This document shows positions 18,376 through 27,787 of a stretch of DNA of 64,000 nt, in pieces. The stretch spans positions 39,246-103,245 of the forward strand of contig JANXUD010000058.1 in assembly GCA_025352045.1 (NCBI GenBank), in the 5' to 3' direction. How positions within the stretch are numbered: the stretch's first letter is position 1; each line of letters starts with the position of its first letter. The DNA comes from Gammaproteobacteria bacterium. Its GTDB lineage: Bacteria > Pseudomonadota > Gammaproteobacteria > Xanthomonadales > Xanthomonadaceae. The notes beneath the pieces were generated by a model. The model did not search any database, was not told where the DNA came from, and worked only from the letters and a program-made list of their open reading frames with translations. Both the position numbers and the translations under genes were made by a program.

Positions 18376-18815
18376 TGGCAAGTTCCCCCGCAGCCGCCGC
18401 GCCCCGCTGGTCCCTGCACCGTTGGATCGACTCCCTCGGCAGCGTCGGGGCGATGCTTTGCGCCGTGCATTGCGCCCTGTTGCCGGTCGCGATCGTCCTG
18501 CTGCCGGTGCTGGGGTCGGGATTCCTGGCCTCGCCGGGGTTCGAGCGCGGGTTTGTCGCCTTCGCCACCCTGCTAGCGACCGCCAGCCTCTGGCACGGCT
18601 ATCGCGGCCACCGCGCCTATCACGCCTTCGCGCTGCTGGTCCCGGGCCTGATCGGCCTGTGGACGGGAATCCTGGTGCCTGCGCTGCACGATTCGCGGCT
18701 GTTGCACGCCGTGACGATGAGTATCGGCGGCAGCCTCGTCGCGGCCGCGCACCTGGTCAACCTGCGCCTGAGCCAGGGCCACTGCCACGAGCAAGCCTGC
18801 ACGCACGTGCATTGA
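18375..18815 (+). CDS. MerC domain-containing membrane protein, probable Zur target
   Basis: 146 residues with four hydrophobic helices. CAVHC (about residues 29-33) at the start of helix 1 is the metal-thiol motif of MerC proteins, and the C-terminus is rich in Cys/His (GHCHEQACTHVH). MerC was first known as a mercury importer. Zur-controlled MerC-like proteins in Gram-negatives are thought to act in zinc handling instead. No mer genes lie near, so a zinc role is more likely. The start directly abuts the operator palindrome. zur is the gene upstream. Confidence 0.82.
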   Translation: MASSPAAAAPRWSLHRWIDSLGSVGAMLCAVHCALLPVAIVLLPVLGSGFLASPGFERGFVAFATLLATASLWHGYRGHRAYHAFALLVPGLIGLWTGILVPALHDSRLLHAVTMSIGGSLVAAAHLVNLRLSQGHCHEQACTHVH

Positions 18816-18880
18816 TTGCTTGGGTCCAGGGGCTGCGGATGCTAGGCTACGCGCCTTTCCGATTCTCCGAGGATGCAACG

Positions 18881-19057
18881 ATGGGCAAGGGCGACCGCAA
18901 GACGGCCAAGGGCAAGCGCAACATCTCCAGCTACGGCAATTCCCGCACGAATTCGCCAGCGAAGGTCGTCGCCAAGTCGCCGGCCGCCGCTGCCAAGCCC
19001 AAGGCCGCTGCTGCCGCCCCGGCGCGCAAGGTTGCGGTGAAGAAGGCCGCCAAGTAG
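18881..19057 (+). CDS. 30S ribosomal protein THX
   Basis: 58 residues, very basic. MGKGDRKTAKGKRNISSYGNSR is the hallmark N-terminus of the THX (S31e/bTHX) family, small proteins in a cavity of the 30S head. The C-terminal half is a lysine/alanine tail (PKAAAAAPARKVAVKKAAK) longer than in Thermus THX. GAGGA lies 7 bases before the ATG. A hairpin 26 bases after the stop is its likely terminator. Confidence 0.88.
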   Translation: MGKGDRKTAKGKRNISSYGNSRTNSPAKVVAKSPAAAAKPKAAAAAPARKVAVKKAAK

Positions 19058-19083
19058 GCGACTGCGCCACGTCGCTGTACCGC

Positions 19084-19105
19084 GAACCCCGCCCAGGCGG
19101 GGTTC
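19084..19105 (+). terminator. Terminator-like hairpin after the THX gene
   Basis: GAACCCCGCC (19084-19093) and GGCGGGGTTC (19096-19105) pair perfectly over 10 bp with a 2-base gap. The following GTCGTTT is a weak T-stretch. It sits between the THX gene and the convergent hutI gene. Confidence 0.7.
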
Positions 19106-19154
19106 GTCGTTTCCGGGCGCCGAATCGGCGACGGGCCGGGACAGCCCGGCCGGT

Positions 19155-20414
19155 TCAGGGTTGGCCCACCAGCAGGCGTCCGCCGGCGAGCAAGCGCTGC
19201 AGCGGCGCGCCACCGAGCCAATAGCACAGCTCGCTCGGATGGCCGATCCGCCACTGCGCGATATCCGCGCGAAGTCCGGGGACCAGCGTGCCACGATCGG
19301 CCAGGCCCAGGGCGCGCGCAGCATTGCAGGTTGCGCCGCGCAGTGCTTCTTCGGGGGTCAGGCGGAAATGCGTGCAGGCCAGCGCCATGGCCAGGCGCAG
19401 CGATTGCAGGGGCGAGGTGCCAGGGTTGAGATCGGTGGCCACGGCCATCGGCACGCCGTGCGCGCGCAGCAGGTCCAGCGGCGGCAGGCGCGTTTCGCGA
19501 AGCACGTGGAAGGCGCCCGGCAACAGCACCGCCACCGTGCCTGCACGCGCCATCGCCTGCACGGACGCGGCGCTGCTGAATTCGATGTGGTCGGCAGACA
19601 GGCCGCCAAACTCCGCCGCCAGCGCCGCGCCGCCGAGGTCGCTGAGCTGGTCGGCATGCAGCTTCACTGCCAGGCCGAGCGAGCGCGCCGCCTCGAACAC
19701 GCGCCGCACCTGCGCAGGACTGAAACCGATGCCCTCGCAAAACGCATCCACCGCGTCCACCAGCCCCTCGGCGTGCAGGGTGGCCAGCCAGTCGCAGGCC
19801 GCGCCGATGTAGTCGTCGGCGCGTCCGGCGAATTCCGGCGGAAGGGCGTGGGCGGCCAGGAAGGTGCAACGCACCTCCAGGCCAAGTTCGCGACCCAGGC
19901 GACGCGCGACGCGCAACATCTTGCGTTCGTTGTCCAGGTCCAGGCCGTAGCCGGACTTGATTTCGATCGTCGCCACGCCGTCGTCGCGCAGCGCGATCGC
20001 GCGCGGCAGCGATTCGGCGTGCAGTGCCTCCTCGCTGGCGGCGCGCGTGGCGCGCACGGTGGACACGATGCCGCCGCCTTCGCGGGCGATCTGTTCGTAG
20101 CTGGCGCCCTGCAGGCGGCGCTCGGCCTCGATCGCGCGGTTGCCGGCGAACACCAGGTGGGTATGGCAGTCCACCAGTGCGGGCGTGATCCAGTCGCCCC
20201 CGGCGCTGAGCCGCTGCCGCGCCCGCGCCGACTGCGCCGGGTCAAGGTCTGCCCGCGCGCCGATCCAGGCGATGCGGCCGTCGCGCCAGGCGACGGCGCC
20301 GTCCTCGATCACACCGTAGCCCGCGCCGCCGACGAGCGTCGCCAGCCGGGCGTCGAGGAGCAGGCCGTCCCACGGAGCGTCATCGGGGGCGGTGGAATCG
20401 GGGGCCGCTGTCAT
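19155..20414 (-). CDS. hutI: Imidazolonepropionase
   Basis: 419 residues from ATG 20414. It hydrolyses imidazolonepropionate to N-formimino-L-glutamate in histidine breakdown. Amidohydrolase metal motifs are clear: [26 protein letters not shown] and ATDLNPG. The position between THX and hutF, divergent from hutF, fits a hut locus. An earlier in-frame ATG at 20468 exists but would run into the hutF promoter region. Cytoplasmic. Confidence 0.95.
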   Translation of the reverse strand: MTAAPDSTAPDDAPWDGLLLDARLATLVGGAGYGVIEDGAVAWRDGRIAWIGARADLDPAQSARARQRLSAGGDWITPALVDCHTHLVFAGNRAIEAERRLQGASYEQIAREGGGIVSTVRATRAASEEALHAESLPRAIALRDDGVATIEIKSGYGLDLDNERKMLRVARRLGRELGLEVRCTFLAAHALPPEFAGRADDYIGAACDWLATLHAEGLVDAVDAFCEGIGFSPAQVRRVFEAARSLGLAVKLHADQLSDLGGAALAAEFGGLSADHIEFSSAASVQAMARAGTVAVLLPGAFHVLRETRLPPLDLLRAHGVPMAVATDLNPGTSPLQSLRLAMALACTHFRLTPEEALRGATCNAARALGLADRGTLVPGLRADIAQWRIGHPSELCYWLGGAPLQRLLAGGRLLVGQP

Positions 20415-20475
20415 GCGCCGATTATGCGGCAAGACTCCGGCGCAACCCGCGCGCGGCGGCGACGCCACAGGCGAC

Positions 20476-20481
20476 TAGAAT
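20476..20481 (+). promoter_or_regulatory. -10-like box 6 bases before hutF
   Basis: TAGAAT fits the -10 consensus at five of six positions. It ends 6 bases before the hutF ATG, and no ribosome-binding site fits in between, so transcription would start at or next to the start codon. No clear -35 was seen. Confidence 0.4.
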
Positions 20482-20487
20482 TGCCGC

Positions 20488-21705
20488 ATGAGCGAACTGA
20501 CCCTGCCCGGCCTGCCCAACATCCATTCGCATGCCTTCCAGCGCGCGATGGCTGGCCTGGCCGAACGGCAGGGGGATGCGCAGGACAGTTTCTGGACCTG
20601 GCGCGAACAGATGTACCGCTTCGCCGGTCGCATCAGTCCCGAGTCCCTGCATGACGTGGCCGCCCAGCTGTATGTCGAGATGCTCGAGGCCGGCTACACC
20701 TCGGTCTGCGAATTCCATTACCTGCACCACCAGGCCGACGGCCGGCCGCACCCCGATCCGGCGGCCATGTCCCAGGCCCTGGTGGCCGCGGCGCGCGAGA
20801 CCGGCATCCGCCTGACCCTGCTGCCGGTGCTGTACATGCAGGGCGGCTTCGACGGCCGCCCGCTCGCGGACCGGCAGCGCCGGTTCGGCAACACGCTCGA
20901 GGCTTTTGTCGCACTGGTGGAGTCCCTGCGTGCACAACAGGATGCGCGCCTGCGCGTCGGCGTCGCGCTGCACAGCCTGCGCGCGGTCCCGCCCGATGCG
21001 ATGCGCGCGCTGCTGGCGTCCCGGGTGGCGGACGGCCCGGTGCACATCCATGTCGCCGAGCAACTCGCCGAGGTGGACGAATGCATCGCACTGCGCGGCG
21101 CGCGCCCGGTGCAGTGGTTGCTCGACAACGCCGACGTGGACGCGCGCTGGACCCTGGTCCATGCCACCCACCTGGACGCGGCGGAACTGCAGGGCATCGC
21201 CGGCCGTGGCGCGGTGGTGGCGCTGTGCCCCACGACGGAAGCGAACCTGGGCGACGGGCTGTTCCCGTTGCGCGAATTCCTGGATGCGGGCGGTCGGATC
21301 GGCATCGGCTCGGATTCCAATGTGTCCGTGTCGCCGGTGGAGGAATTGCGCTGGCTCGAGTACGGGCAGCGCCTGGCCACGCGCAAACGCAACATCGTCG
21401 CGAGCATGGACATGCCCAGTGTCGGCGAATCGCTGCTGGTCCGCGCCGTGGCGGGCGGTCGGCAATCGCTGGGCCAGGACGGCCTGGCGGGCGACACGCT
21501 CACGCTGGATCCGCAGGCCCCCGCGCTCGTGGGTGCGACGGCGGCGGACCTGCACGACCGCTTCGTCTTCGCTGGCAATCGCGGCCTGGTGCGCGATGTC
21601 CGCGTTGGCGGCGAGCTGGTCGTCCGCGATGGCCGGCATCCGCGCGCCGAGGCCATCGCCGAACGCTACCGCCACACCCTGCGCGGCTTGCTCGCCGCCC
21701 GCTAG
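20488..21705 (+). CDS. hutF: Formimidoylglutamate deiminase, short N-terminus
   Basis: 405 residues. It converts N-formimino-L-glutamate to N-formyl-L-glutamate and ammonia. [17 protein letters not shown] is the metal-binding start of the HutF barrel. [42 protein letters not shown] and GSDSNVS follow in order. Most HutF proteins have about 450 residues, with some 45-50 residues of beta-sandwich before PGMPNLHSHAF. Here the start lies only 9 residues before that motif and the region upstream holds hutI's start, so the small N-terminal domain half is missing. HutG, needed for the next step, is not in the window. Confidence 0.92.
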   Translation: MSELTLPGLPNIHSHAFQRAMAGLAERQGDAQDSFWTWREQMYRFAGRISPESLHDVAAQLYVEMLEAGYTSVCEFHYLHHQADGRPHPDPAAMSQALVAAARETGIRLTLLPVLYMQGGFDGRPLADRQRRFGNTLEAFVALVESLRAQQDARLRVGVALHSLRAVPPDAMRALLASRVADGPVHIHVAEQLAEVDECIALRGARPVQWLLDNADVDARWTLVHATHLDAAELQGIAGRGAVVALCPTTEANLGDGLFPLREFLDAGGRIGIGSDSNVSVSPVEELRWLEYGQRLATRKRNIVASMDMPSVGESLLVRAVAGGRQSLGQDGLAGDTLTLDPQAPALVGATAADLHDRFVFAGNRGLVRDVRVGGELVVRDGRHPRAEAIAERYRHTLRGLLAAR

Positions 21706-21721
21706 GCCTGCGCCTGCGGCC

Positions 21722-22912
21722 TCAGCCGTGTCGCCAGGCCAGTTCGCGCGCCGCGCCGACGATGTCGCTCAGCAGGCCGGCGGCGGTGATCTCCGGCCCC
21801 GCGCCCGGCCCGCCCAGCAACAGCGGCGCGGCATCCTGCAGGTCGGTGCGGATGCGCACCAGGTTCTGCCCGGGCGGCAGGGCCGCGAAGGACGATGTCG
21901 CCGGCACGCGCTGCGCCGCGATCCGCCCGCCGCCTGCATCGACTTCGGCCAGCACGACCCAGCGTTCGCCGGCGCGATCGGCCTCCGCCACGCGCTCGCG
22001 CCAGCGCCGGTCCTGCGCGCGCAACGCGGCGTCCAGGCCGCTGGCCTGCACTTTGGCCGCGTCCACCAGCGCCTCCACATGGATGTCGGCCGGCTCGAGC
22101 GCGAAGCCGCACTCGCGCGCCAGCACCAGCAACTTGCGCGCGAGGTCGATGGCGCGCAGGTCCTCGAGCGGATCGGGTTCGGTGAAGCCGAGCGCCTGCG
22201 CCTCGGCCACCGCGGCGGAAAACGCGCAACCGGCGTGCACGCGGTGCAGGACGTGGCTGAGCGAACCGGACAGCACGCCCTGCAGGCCGAGCACGCGTTC
22301 GCCGCGCAGCCGGAGGTCGCGCAGCGGCCCGAGCAGGGGGATGGCGGCTCCCACCGTGGTTTCGTAACGGTAGGGCGTGCCGCAGACGCTGGCGCAGTCC
22401 TGCAACTGGCGCCAGGACGCGAGGTCGCGCGAATTCGCGCGCTTGTTCGCGCCGACCACGGCGACGCCAGCCGAGAGCAGGCGCGGATACCAGTCGGCCA
22501 CGTCGTCGCTGGCAGTGCAGTCCACCAGCAGGGCAGGCTCGGCGCGGGGCCGGCACAGGTGGTCCAGCAGTGCGTCGACGTCCCGTGGCTGGCGCGGCGC
22601 GAATGGAGTGGGCGCGGGCGGATCGAGTCCCTCGAGGGAAAACGCGAGTCCGTGCCGGTCGAACGCTGCGAGCAGCCGCAGGTCGAGCCCGGCGCCGGCA
22701 AGCAGCGCGGCCTGCTGGCGCGCGAGTTGGCGGCACAGGGCGCTGCCGACCTGTCCGCGCGGGCCGGCGATCACCAGGTCGATGCGGCGGGTGCGGGTGC
22801 TGCGGGAGATGGCGGCCGCGGCCTGCAACCGCGCCGGGGTGGCGCGGGCGAATGGGAGCGCCGCGGCGGAGAGTGCGGCGGAGGCTGTCACGGCGGAGGT
22901 CATCACATTCAT
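21722..22912 (-). CDS. Homoserine dehydrogenase
   Basis: 396 residues. It reduces aspartate semialdehyde to homoserine for threonine and methionine synthesis. The nucleotide-binding loop is [24 protein letters not shown] holds the conserved lysine, and [14 protein letters not shown] plus [11 protein letters not shown] are classic HSDH motifs. There is no aspartate kinase domain and no C-terminal ACT domain, so feedback control by threonine through ACT is not expected. It resembles the dehydrogenase half of ThrA/MetL. It lies between hutF (convergent) and hutU (divergent), interrupting the hut genes. ATG 22912 is chosen as it follows a good promoter. Confidence 0.88.
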   Translation of the reverse strand: MNVMTSAVTASAALSAAALPFARATPARLQAAAAISRSTRTRRIDLVIAGPRGQVGSALCRQLARQQAALLAGAGLDLRLLAAFDRHGLAFSLEGLDPPAPTPFAPRQPRDVDALLDHLCRPRAEPALLVDCTASDDVADWYPRLLSAGVAVVGANKRANSRDLASWRQLQDCASVCGTPYRYETTVGAAIPLLGPLRDLRLRGERVLGLQGVLSGSLSHVLHRVHAGCAFSAAVAEAQALGFTEPDPLEDLRAIDLARKLLVLARECGFALEPADIHVEALVDAAKVQASGLDAALRAQDRRWRERVAEADRAGERWVVLAEVDAGGGRIAAQRVPATSSFAALPPGQNLVRIRTDLQDAAPLLLGGPGAGPEITAAGLLSDIVGAARELAWRHG

Positions 22913-22950
22913 CTCGATATAGAGATAAAGCAACCCGAGGCCGAAGTCAA
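22911..22950 (-). promoter_or_regulatory. Promoter and inverted repeat at the homoserine dehydrogenase start
   Basis: On the minus strand TTGACT (22950-22945) and TATCTC (22927-22922) are spaced by 17 bases. ATCTC (22911-22915) and GAGAT (22922-22926) are inverted repeats around GATATA; they cover the -10 and reach the ATG at 22912. Transcription would begin about 2-3 bases before the start codon. The repeat is a candidate operator; the regulator is not known from the sequence. Confidence 0.55.
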
Positions 22951-22959
22951 GCGCCCGTC

Positions 22960-22965
22960 TATAAT
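22960..22965 (+). promoter_or_regulatory. -10 box of hutU
   Basis: TATAAT is a full -10 match, 25 bases before the hutU ATG. It is back to back with the homoserine dehydrogenase promoter. The -35 region (around 22937-22942) is poor, so an activator may be needed. Confidence 0.5.
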
Positions 22966-22990
22966 CCGCCGCCTGCCACCGGAGCCGCCC

Positions 22991-24706
22991 ATGTCGTCCC
23001 CTGACGCGCCGTCCAGCCATCCGCCGTCCAGCCACGCGGCGCCGAGCCGCAAGGATCCGTCCCGGCATATCCGGGCCCCGCGCGGCAGCACGCTCAGCTG
23101 CCGCAACTGGCAAAGCGAGGCGGCCTACCGGATGCTGCAGCACAACCTCGACGCCGAAGTCGCGGAGAATCCGCAGGAACTGGTGGTGTACGGCGGCATC
23201 GGCCGCGCGGCACGGGACTGGGCCTGCTACGACCGCATCCTCGAGGTTCTGCGCGACCTGCGCGAGGACCAGACCCTGCTGGTGCAGTCGGGCAAGCCGG
23301 TCGGCGTCTTCCCGACCCATGCCGATGCGCCGCGCGTGCTGATCGCCAATTCCAACCTGGTGCCGCACTGGGCCACCTGGGAGCACTTCAACGAACTCGA
23401 TCGCAAGGGCCTGATGATGTACGGCCAGATGACCGCGGGCTCGTGGATCTACATTGGCTCGCAGGGCATCGTCCAGGGAACCTACGAAACCTTCGTCGAA
23501 ATGGGCCGCCAGCATTACGGCGGCGATCTTGCCGGCAAGTGGATCCTGACCGCGGGGCTTGGCGGCATGGGCGGGGCGCAACCCCTGGCCGCGTCGCTGG
23601 CTGGCGCCTGCTCGCTCAACATCGAGTGCCGCCAGGACCGGATCGACATGCGCCTGCGCACGCGCTACGTGGACGAGCAGGCCGGCGACCTCGACGACGC
23701 GCTGGCGCGCATCGCTGCGCATTGCGCGGCCGGCCGCGCCGTGTCGGTCGCGCTGCTGGGCAATGCCGCCGAGGTGCTGCCGGAGTTGCGGCGTCGTGGC
23801 GTGCGGCCCGATGCGGTCACCGACCAGACCTCCGCGCACGACCCGCTGCACGGCTACCTGCCCGCAGGCTGGACGGTGGAGCAGTGGCTGGCGATGCAGC
23901 AATCCGATCCCGCCGCCGTGGTCGCCGCGGCCAAGCACAGCATGCGCTCGCACGTAGAGGCGATGCTGGCCTTCGCCGACCAGGGCGTGCCGACCTTCGA
24001 CTACGGCAACAACATCCGCCAGATGGCCGCCGACGACGGTTGCGCGCGGGCCTTCGATTTCCCCGGCTTCGTCCCGGCCTACGTGCGTCCGCTATTCTGC
24101 CGCGGCATCGGCCCGTTCCGCTGGGTGGCGCTGAGCGGCGATCCCGAGGACATCTACAGGACCGACGCGAAGGTGAAGGAGCTGCTGCCGGACAACAAGC
24201 CGCTGCATCGCTGGCTGGACATGGCGCGCGAGAGGATCAGCTTCCAGGGCTTGCCGGCGCGCATCTGCTGGGTCGGCCTGGGCGACCGGCATCGGTTGGC
24301 GCTGGCCTTCAACGACATGGTCGCCAGCGGCGAGCTGTCGGCGCCCATCGTCATTGGCCGGGACCACCTGGATTCCGGTTCCGTCGCCTCGCCCAATCGC
24401 GAGACCGAAGCGATGCGCGACGGGAGCGACGCGGTGTCGGACTGGCCCCTGCTGAACGCGATGCTGAACGTCGCGGGCGGCGCCACCTGGGTCTCCCTGC
24501 ACCACGGCGGTGGCGTGGGGATGGGCTACAGCCAGCACAGCGGCGTGGTCATCGTCGCCGACGGCACGCCCGCAGCCGCGACGCGCCTGGCCCGGGTGTT
24601 GTGGAACGACCCGGGCACGGGCGTCATGCGCCACGCCGATGCAGGCTACGACCTCGCCATCGACTGCGCACGGGAGCAGGGCCTGGACCTGCCGATGTTG
24701 CGCTGA
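22991..24706 (+). CDS. hutU: Urocanate hydratase
   Basis: 571 residues, close to the usual 555-565. It hydrates urocanate to imidazolonepropionate with NAD+ as electrophile, the step before HutI. Signature pieces include [25 protein letters not shown] (seen in shorter parts), [29 protein letters not shown] and FDYGNNIRQ. The first 30 residues are low-complexity (Ser/Pro/His) before ISAP-like [12 protein letters not shown] lies 6 bases before the ATG. Histidine ammonia-lyase (hutH), which makes its substrate, is not in the window. Confidence 0.96.
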   Translation: MSSPDAPSSHPPSSHAAPSRKDPSRHIRAPRGSTLSCRNWQSEAAYRMLQHNLDAEVAENPQELVVYGGIGRAARDWACYDRILEVLRDLREDQTLLVQSGKPVGVFPTHADAPRVLIANSNLVPHWATWEHFNELDRKGLMMYGQMTAGSWIYIGSQGIVQGTYETFVEMGRQHYGGDLAGKWILTAGLGGMGGAQPLAASLAGACSLNIECRQDRIDMRLRTRYVDEQAGDLDDALARIAAHCAAGRAVSVALLGNAAEVLPELRRRGVRPDAVTDQTSAHDPLHGYLPAGWTVEQWLAMQQSDPAAVVAAAKHSMRSHVEAMLAFADQGVPTFDYGNNIRQMAADDGCARAFDFPGFVPAYVRPLFCRGIGPFRWVALSGDPEDIYRTDAKVKELLPDNKPLHRWLDMARERISFQGLPARICWVGLGDRHRLALAFNDMVASGELSAPIVIGRDHLDSGSVASPNRETEAMRDGSDAVSDWPLLNAMLNVAGGATWVSLHHGGGVGMGYSQHSGVVIVADGTPAAATRLARVLWNDPGTGVMRHADAGYDLAIDCAREQGLDLPMLR

Positions 24707-24859
24707 CCAGCCACCGCGGCACCCGTTCAGAATCGAGCCGGAGGGGGGCGGCCGCGCTCGAGCCGCCCAGGCGTGGAACTACGGTGCCTGTCACTGTCAT
24801 TTGCGGGGCCGATGCTAAGCTGCGGGGACGTTTCGCCCGCCCACCCTGGAGCCAGCCTC

Positions 24860-27778
24860 TTGTCCATTCGACCCTTCCGCTCGGCCGTTGCCGCGGCGAT
24901 GGCAATCCTGGTGTTGCTGCCCGCCGTCGCGTGGGCCGGGCGGGATGGCGAAAACAGCCGGGCCGGCTTCGATCAGTTCATCGTCCGGTTCAAGGCCGGC
25001 AGCGTGGAGCGGGGCAATGCCGCCGCGCGGCAGCGCGTGCTCGACGCCGGCACCCGCGGCAGGGGCCTGCACGCCAATGCGCAGCGCCGCCTGGGCGTCG
25101 GCGCCGACGTGGTCAAGCTGGATGGCAAGCTCGACCACAAGGGCGCCGAGGACTTCATGAACCGGTTGCGCCGGGATCCGAGCGTCGACTACGTCGAACT
25201 CGACAAGACGATGAAGGCGACCTACGTCCCGAACGACACCTATTACTCGACGTACCAGTGGCATTACTTCGAGCCCACCGGCGGGATCAACCTGCCGTCC
25301 GCCTGGGACCAGTCCAAGGGCGCGGGCATCGTGGTCGCCGTGCTCGACACCGGCATCACCGTGCACAGCGACCTGGCGGCCAACATCGTCAGCGGCTACG
25401 ACTTCATCGCCAATTTCACCACGGCCAATGATGGCTCGGGCCGCGATCCCGATCCAAGCGATCCCGGCGACTGGACTGCTGCCGACGAGTGCAATCCAGG
25501 GGACCCGGCGGCCGATTCGAGTTGGCACGGCACGCATGTCTCGGGCACCATCGCCGCGGTCACCGACAATGCCAACGGCATGGCCGGCGTGGGTTTCAAC
25601 GCCAAGGTGATGCCGGTGCGGGTGCTGGGCAAGTGCGGCGGCAAGACCAGCGACATCGCCGACGCCATCTTGTGGGCGGCAGGCGGCACGGTCACCGGCG
25701 TGCCCGCCAACCCCAACCCCGCCGAAGTCATCAACATGAGCCTCGGCGGCGCTGGCGCCTGCGGCACCACGACGCAGACCGCCATCGACTACGCCGTCGC
25801 GCATGGCGTCGTGGTGGTGGTTGCGGCGGGCAACGACAACGCCGCCGCGAGCGGTTCCGAGCCGGCCAACTGCAACAACGTGATCGTGGTCGGGGCCACC
25901 CAGCGCGCCGGCGCCAGGGCCAGTTATTCGAACTACGGCCCGACGGTCGACGTGTCCGCGCCCGGCGGTGGCGATGGCAACTACGTCTGGTCCACCTTCA
26001 ACCACGGCAAGACCGCCCCGACGACCGAGGGCTATGCCGGCTACCAGGGCACCTCGATGGCCACCCCGCACGTGGCGGGCACGGTCGCCCTGATGCAGGC
26101 GGTGTCGGTGTCCACGCCGGCCACGGTCGAGGCAGTGCTCAAGTCCACCGCCCGCGCGCTGCCAGTCCCCTGTGCCGAAGGTTGCGGCGCGGGCATCATC
26201 AATGCCTCGGCGGCGGTCGGCGCGGTCGGTGGTGGTGCGTTGACGATCGACGACGTCACCGCCTACGAGGGCGATGCCGGCAGCAAGACCTTCACCTTCA
26301 CGGTGAGCCTGTCCAAGGCGATGCCCACGCCGGTGACCTTCGACATCGCCACGAGTAACGGCAGTGCGAGCGCCGGCAGCGACTACGTTGCGCTGTCACT
26401 GCCCGGGCAAATCATCGCCGCCGGCGTGACCAGCAAGACCTTCAACGTCACCGTCAATGGCGACACCACGGTCGAGCCGGACGAGGCTTTCCAGGTCAGC
26501 GTGAGCAACGTGACCGGCATTGCCGTCGCCGACGGCGTCGGACAGGGGACGATCGTCAACGACGACCCGATCGCGCTGTCGAACGGCGTGACCGTGAATA
26601 ACCTGGCGGCGCCCACCGGGCAGTACGTCCTCTATGCGCTGGACGTGCCGGCCGGCCGCACGGCGGTGACCTTCACCACCGGCGGCGGCACCTCGCCGCC
26701 CATGGACGCCGACCTGTGGGTGAAGCTCGGATCGGTCCCGACCTCGGCGAGCGCGGACTGCAAGTCGGAAGGAAGCACCACGACCGAGACCTGCACCTTC
26801 AATGCACCCGCCGCAGGGCGCTATTACGTCGTCGTGCTGGCCTATTCGTCTATCTCGGGCGTTACCCTCAACGGTACCTACACGCCCGGGGTAGGCACGC
26901 TGGCCATCTCCGACGCCTCGGTGACGGAGGGCGACTCCGGCACCAAGCAACTGACGTTCAACATCAACCTGAGTGCGCCCGTTTCGGGTCCGGTCAGCTT
27001 CGACGTGGCCACGGCGCAGGGCACCGCGTTCGCCGGAAGCGATTACGCCAGCACCAGCGCGACCGGCGTGACCATCCCGGCCGGACAGACCGCCGCCACG
27101 TTCAACGTGCCGATCAATGGCGATACCACCGTGGAGGACAACGAGACCTTCACCGTCGACCTGAGCAACGTGAGCGGCGCGCCCGTCGCCGACGCGCAGG
27201 CGCAGGGCCGGATCATCAACGATGACCAGGCGTCGCTCAGCATCGGCGACGTCTCGATCAACGAGGGCAATGCGGGCCTGTCCACGATGGTGTTCGAGGT
27301 GCAGTTGTCGCAGCCGATGCCAAGCCCGGTGACCTTCGACATCGCCACCTCCAATGGCAGCGCCATCGCCGGCAGCGACTACGTCGCCAGGAACCTGACC
27401 GGCCGCTACCTGGACGCGGGCCGCACGCGCGTGCAGTTTGAAGTCGCCGTGAATGGCGACACGACGGCGGAACCCAACGAGACCTTCAATGTCACCGTCA
27501 GCAACGTCAACGGTGCGACCCTGGCCGACGGCGTCGCGGTGGGCACCATCCTCAACGACGATGGCGCCAGCCTGGTCGCGGGCAGCCAGGTGGTCGGCGC
27601 TGCGCCGGTGGTCCTCGGCTTCGATGGCGAGCCGCTGTTGAAGGCGCAGGCCGCTACCTGCCGCAAGGCCGGGCCGGGCCGCGGCCGCCTCGAGCCGGCC
27701 CTGCCGGCCTGCGGCACGATCCAGGCTGCGAAGGCTGCGAAGGCCGCGGCCGACGCGGCGAAGGCCGCGCGCCGCTAG
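24860..27778 (+). CDS. Secreted subtilisin-like (S8) serine protease with Calx-beta repeats
   Basis: 972 residues from TTG 24860 (GGAG 8 bases upstream; a signal peptide to about AVAWA follows). Order: signal, I9-like propeptide (FDQFIVRFKAGS...), S8 catalytic domain with Asp163 (AVLDTGIT), His223 (HGTHVSG) and Ser399 (GTSMATPHVAG), Calx-beta 1 (about 460-570), a PPC-like domain (about 580-680), Calx-beta 2 and 3 (about 680-900), and a Lys/Ala-rich tail. Each Calx-beta unit ends in a VNDD/INDD/LNDD type motif. A secreted, probably calcium-stabilised protease. The next gene, 9 bases on, also carries Calx-beta units, so they form an operon. Confidence 0.9.
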   Translation: MSIRPFRSAVAAAMAILVLLPAVAWAGRDGENSRAGFDQFIVRFKAGSVERGNAAARQRVLDAGTRGRGLHANAQRRLGVGADVVKLDGKLDHKGAEDFMNRLRRDPSVDYVELDKTMKATYVPNDTYYSTYQWHYFEPTGGINLPSAWDQSKGAGIVVAVLDTGITVHSDLAANIVSGYDFIANFTTANDGSGRDPDPSDPGDWTAADECNPGDPAADSSWHGTHVSGTIAAVTDNANGMAGVGFNAKVMPVRVLGKCGGKTSDIADAILWAAGGTVTGVPANPNPAEVINMSLGGAGACGTTTQTAIDYAVAHGVVVVVAAGNDNAAASGSEPANCNNVIVVGATQRAGARASYSNYGPTVDVSAPGGGDGNYVWSTFNHGKTAPTTEGYAGYQGTSMATPHVAGTVALMQAVSVSTPATVEAVLKSTARALPVPCAEGCGAGIINASAAVGAVGGGALTIDDVTAYEGDAGSKTFTFTVSLSKAMPTPVTFDIATSNGSASAGSDYVALSLPGQIIAAGVTSKTFNVTVNGDTTVEPDEAFQVSVSNVTGIAVADGVGQGTIVNDDPIALSNGVTVNNLAAPTGQYVLYALDVPAGRTAVTFTTGGGTSPPMDADLWVKLGSVPTSASADCKSEGSTTTETCTFNAPAAGRYYVVVLAYSSISGVTLNGTYTPGVGTLAISDASVTEGDSGTKQLTFNINLSAPVSGPVSFDVATAQGTAFAGSDYASTSATGVTIPAGQTAATFNVPINGDTTVEDNETFTVDLSNVSGAPVADAQAQGRIINDDQASLSIGDVSINEGNAGLSTMVFEVQLSQPMPSPVTFDIATSNGSAIAGSDYVARNLTGRYLDAGRTRVQFEVAVNGDTTAEPNETFNVTVSNVNGATLADGVAVGTILNDDGASLVAGSQVVGAAPVVLGFDGEPLLKAQAATCRKAGPGRGRLEPALPACGTIQAAKAAKAAADAAKAARR

Positions 27779-27787
27779 CGCGGGGTG

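Noticed and set aside
20906..22990. Open frame extending upstream of hutU through hutF and the homoserine dehydrogenase gene
   Set aside because: hutU has a good ribosome-binding site and normal length from 22991; the upstream part matches nothing and lies antisense to or out of frame with real genes.
26230..27560. Similar blocks in the S8 protease considered as a recent DNA duplication
   Set aside because: The blocks match as Calx-beta protein domains but differ at many third positions, so they are old domain repeats, not a recent duplication.
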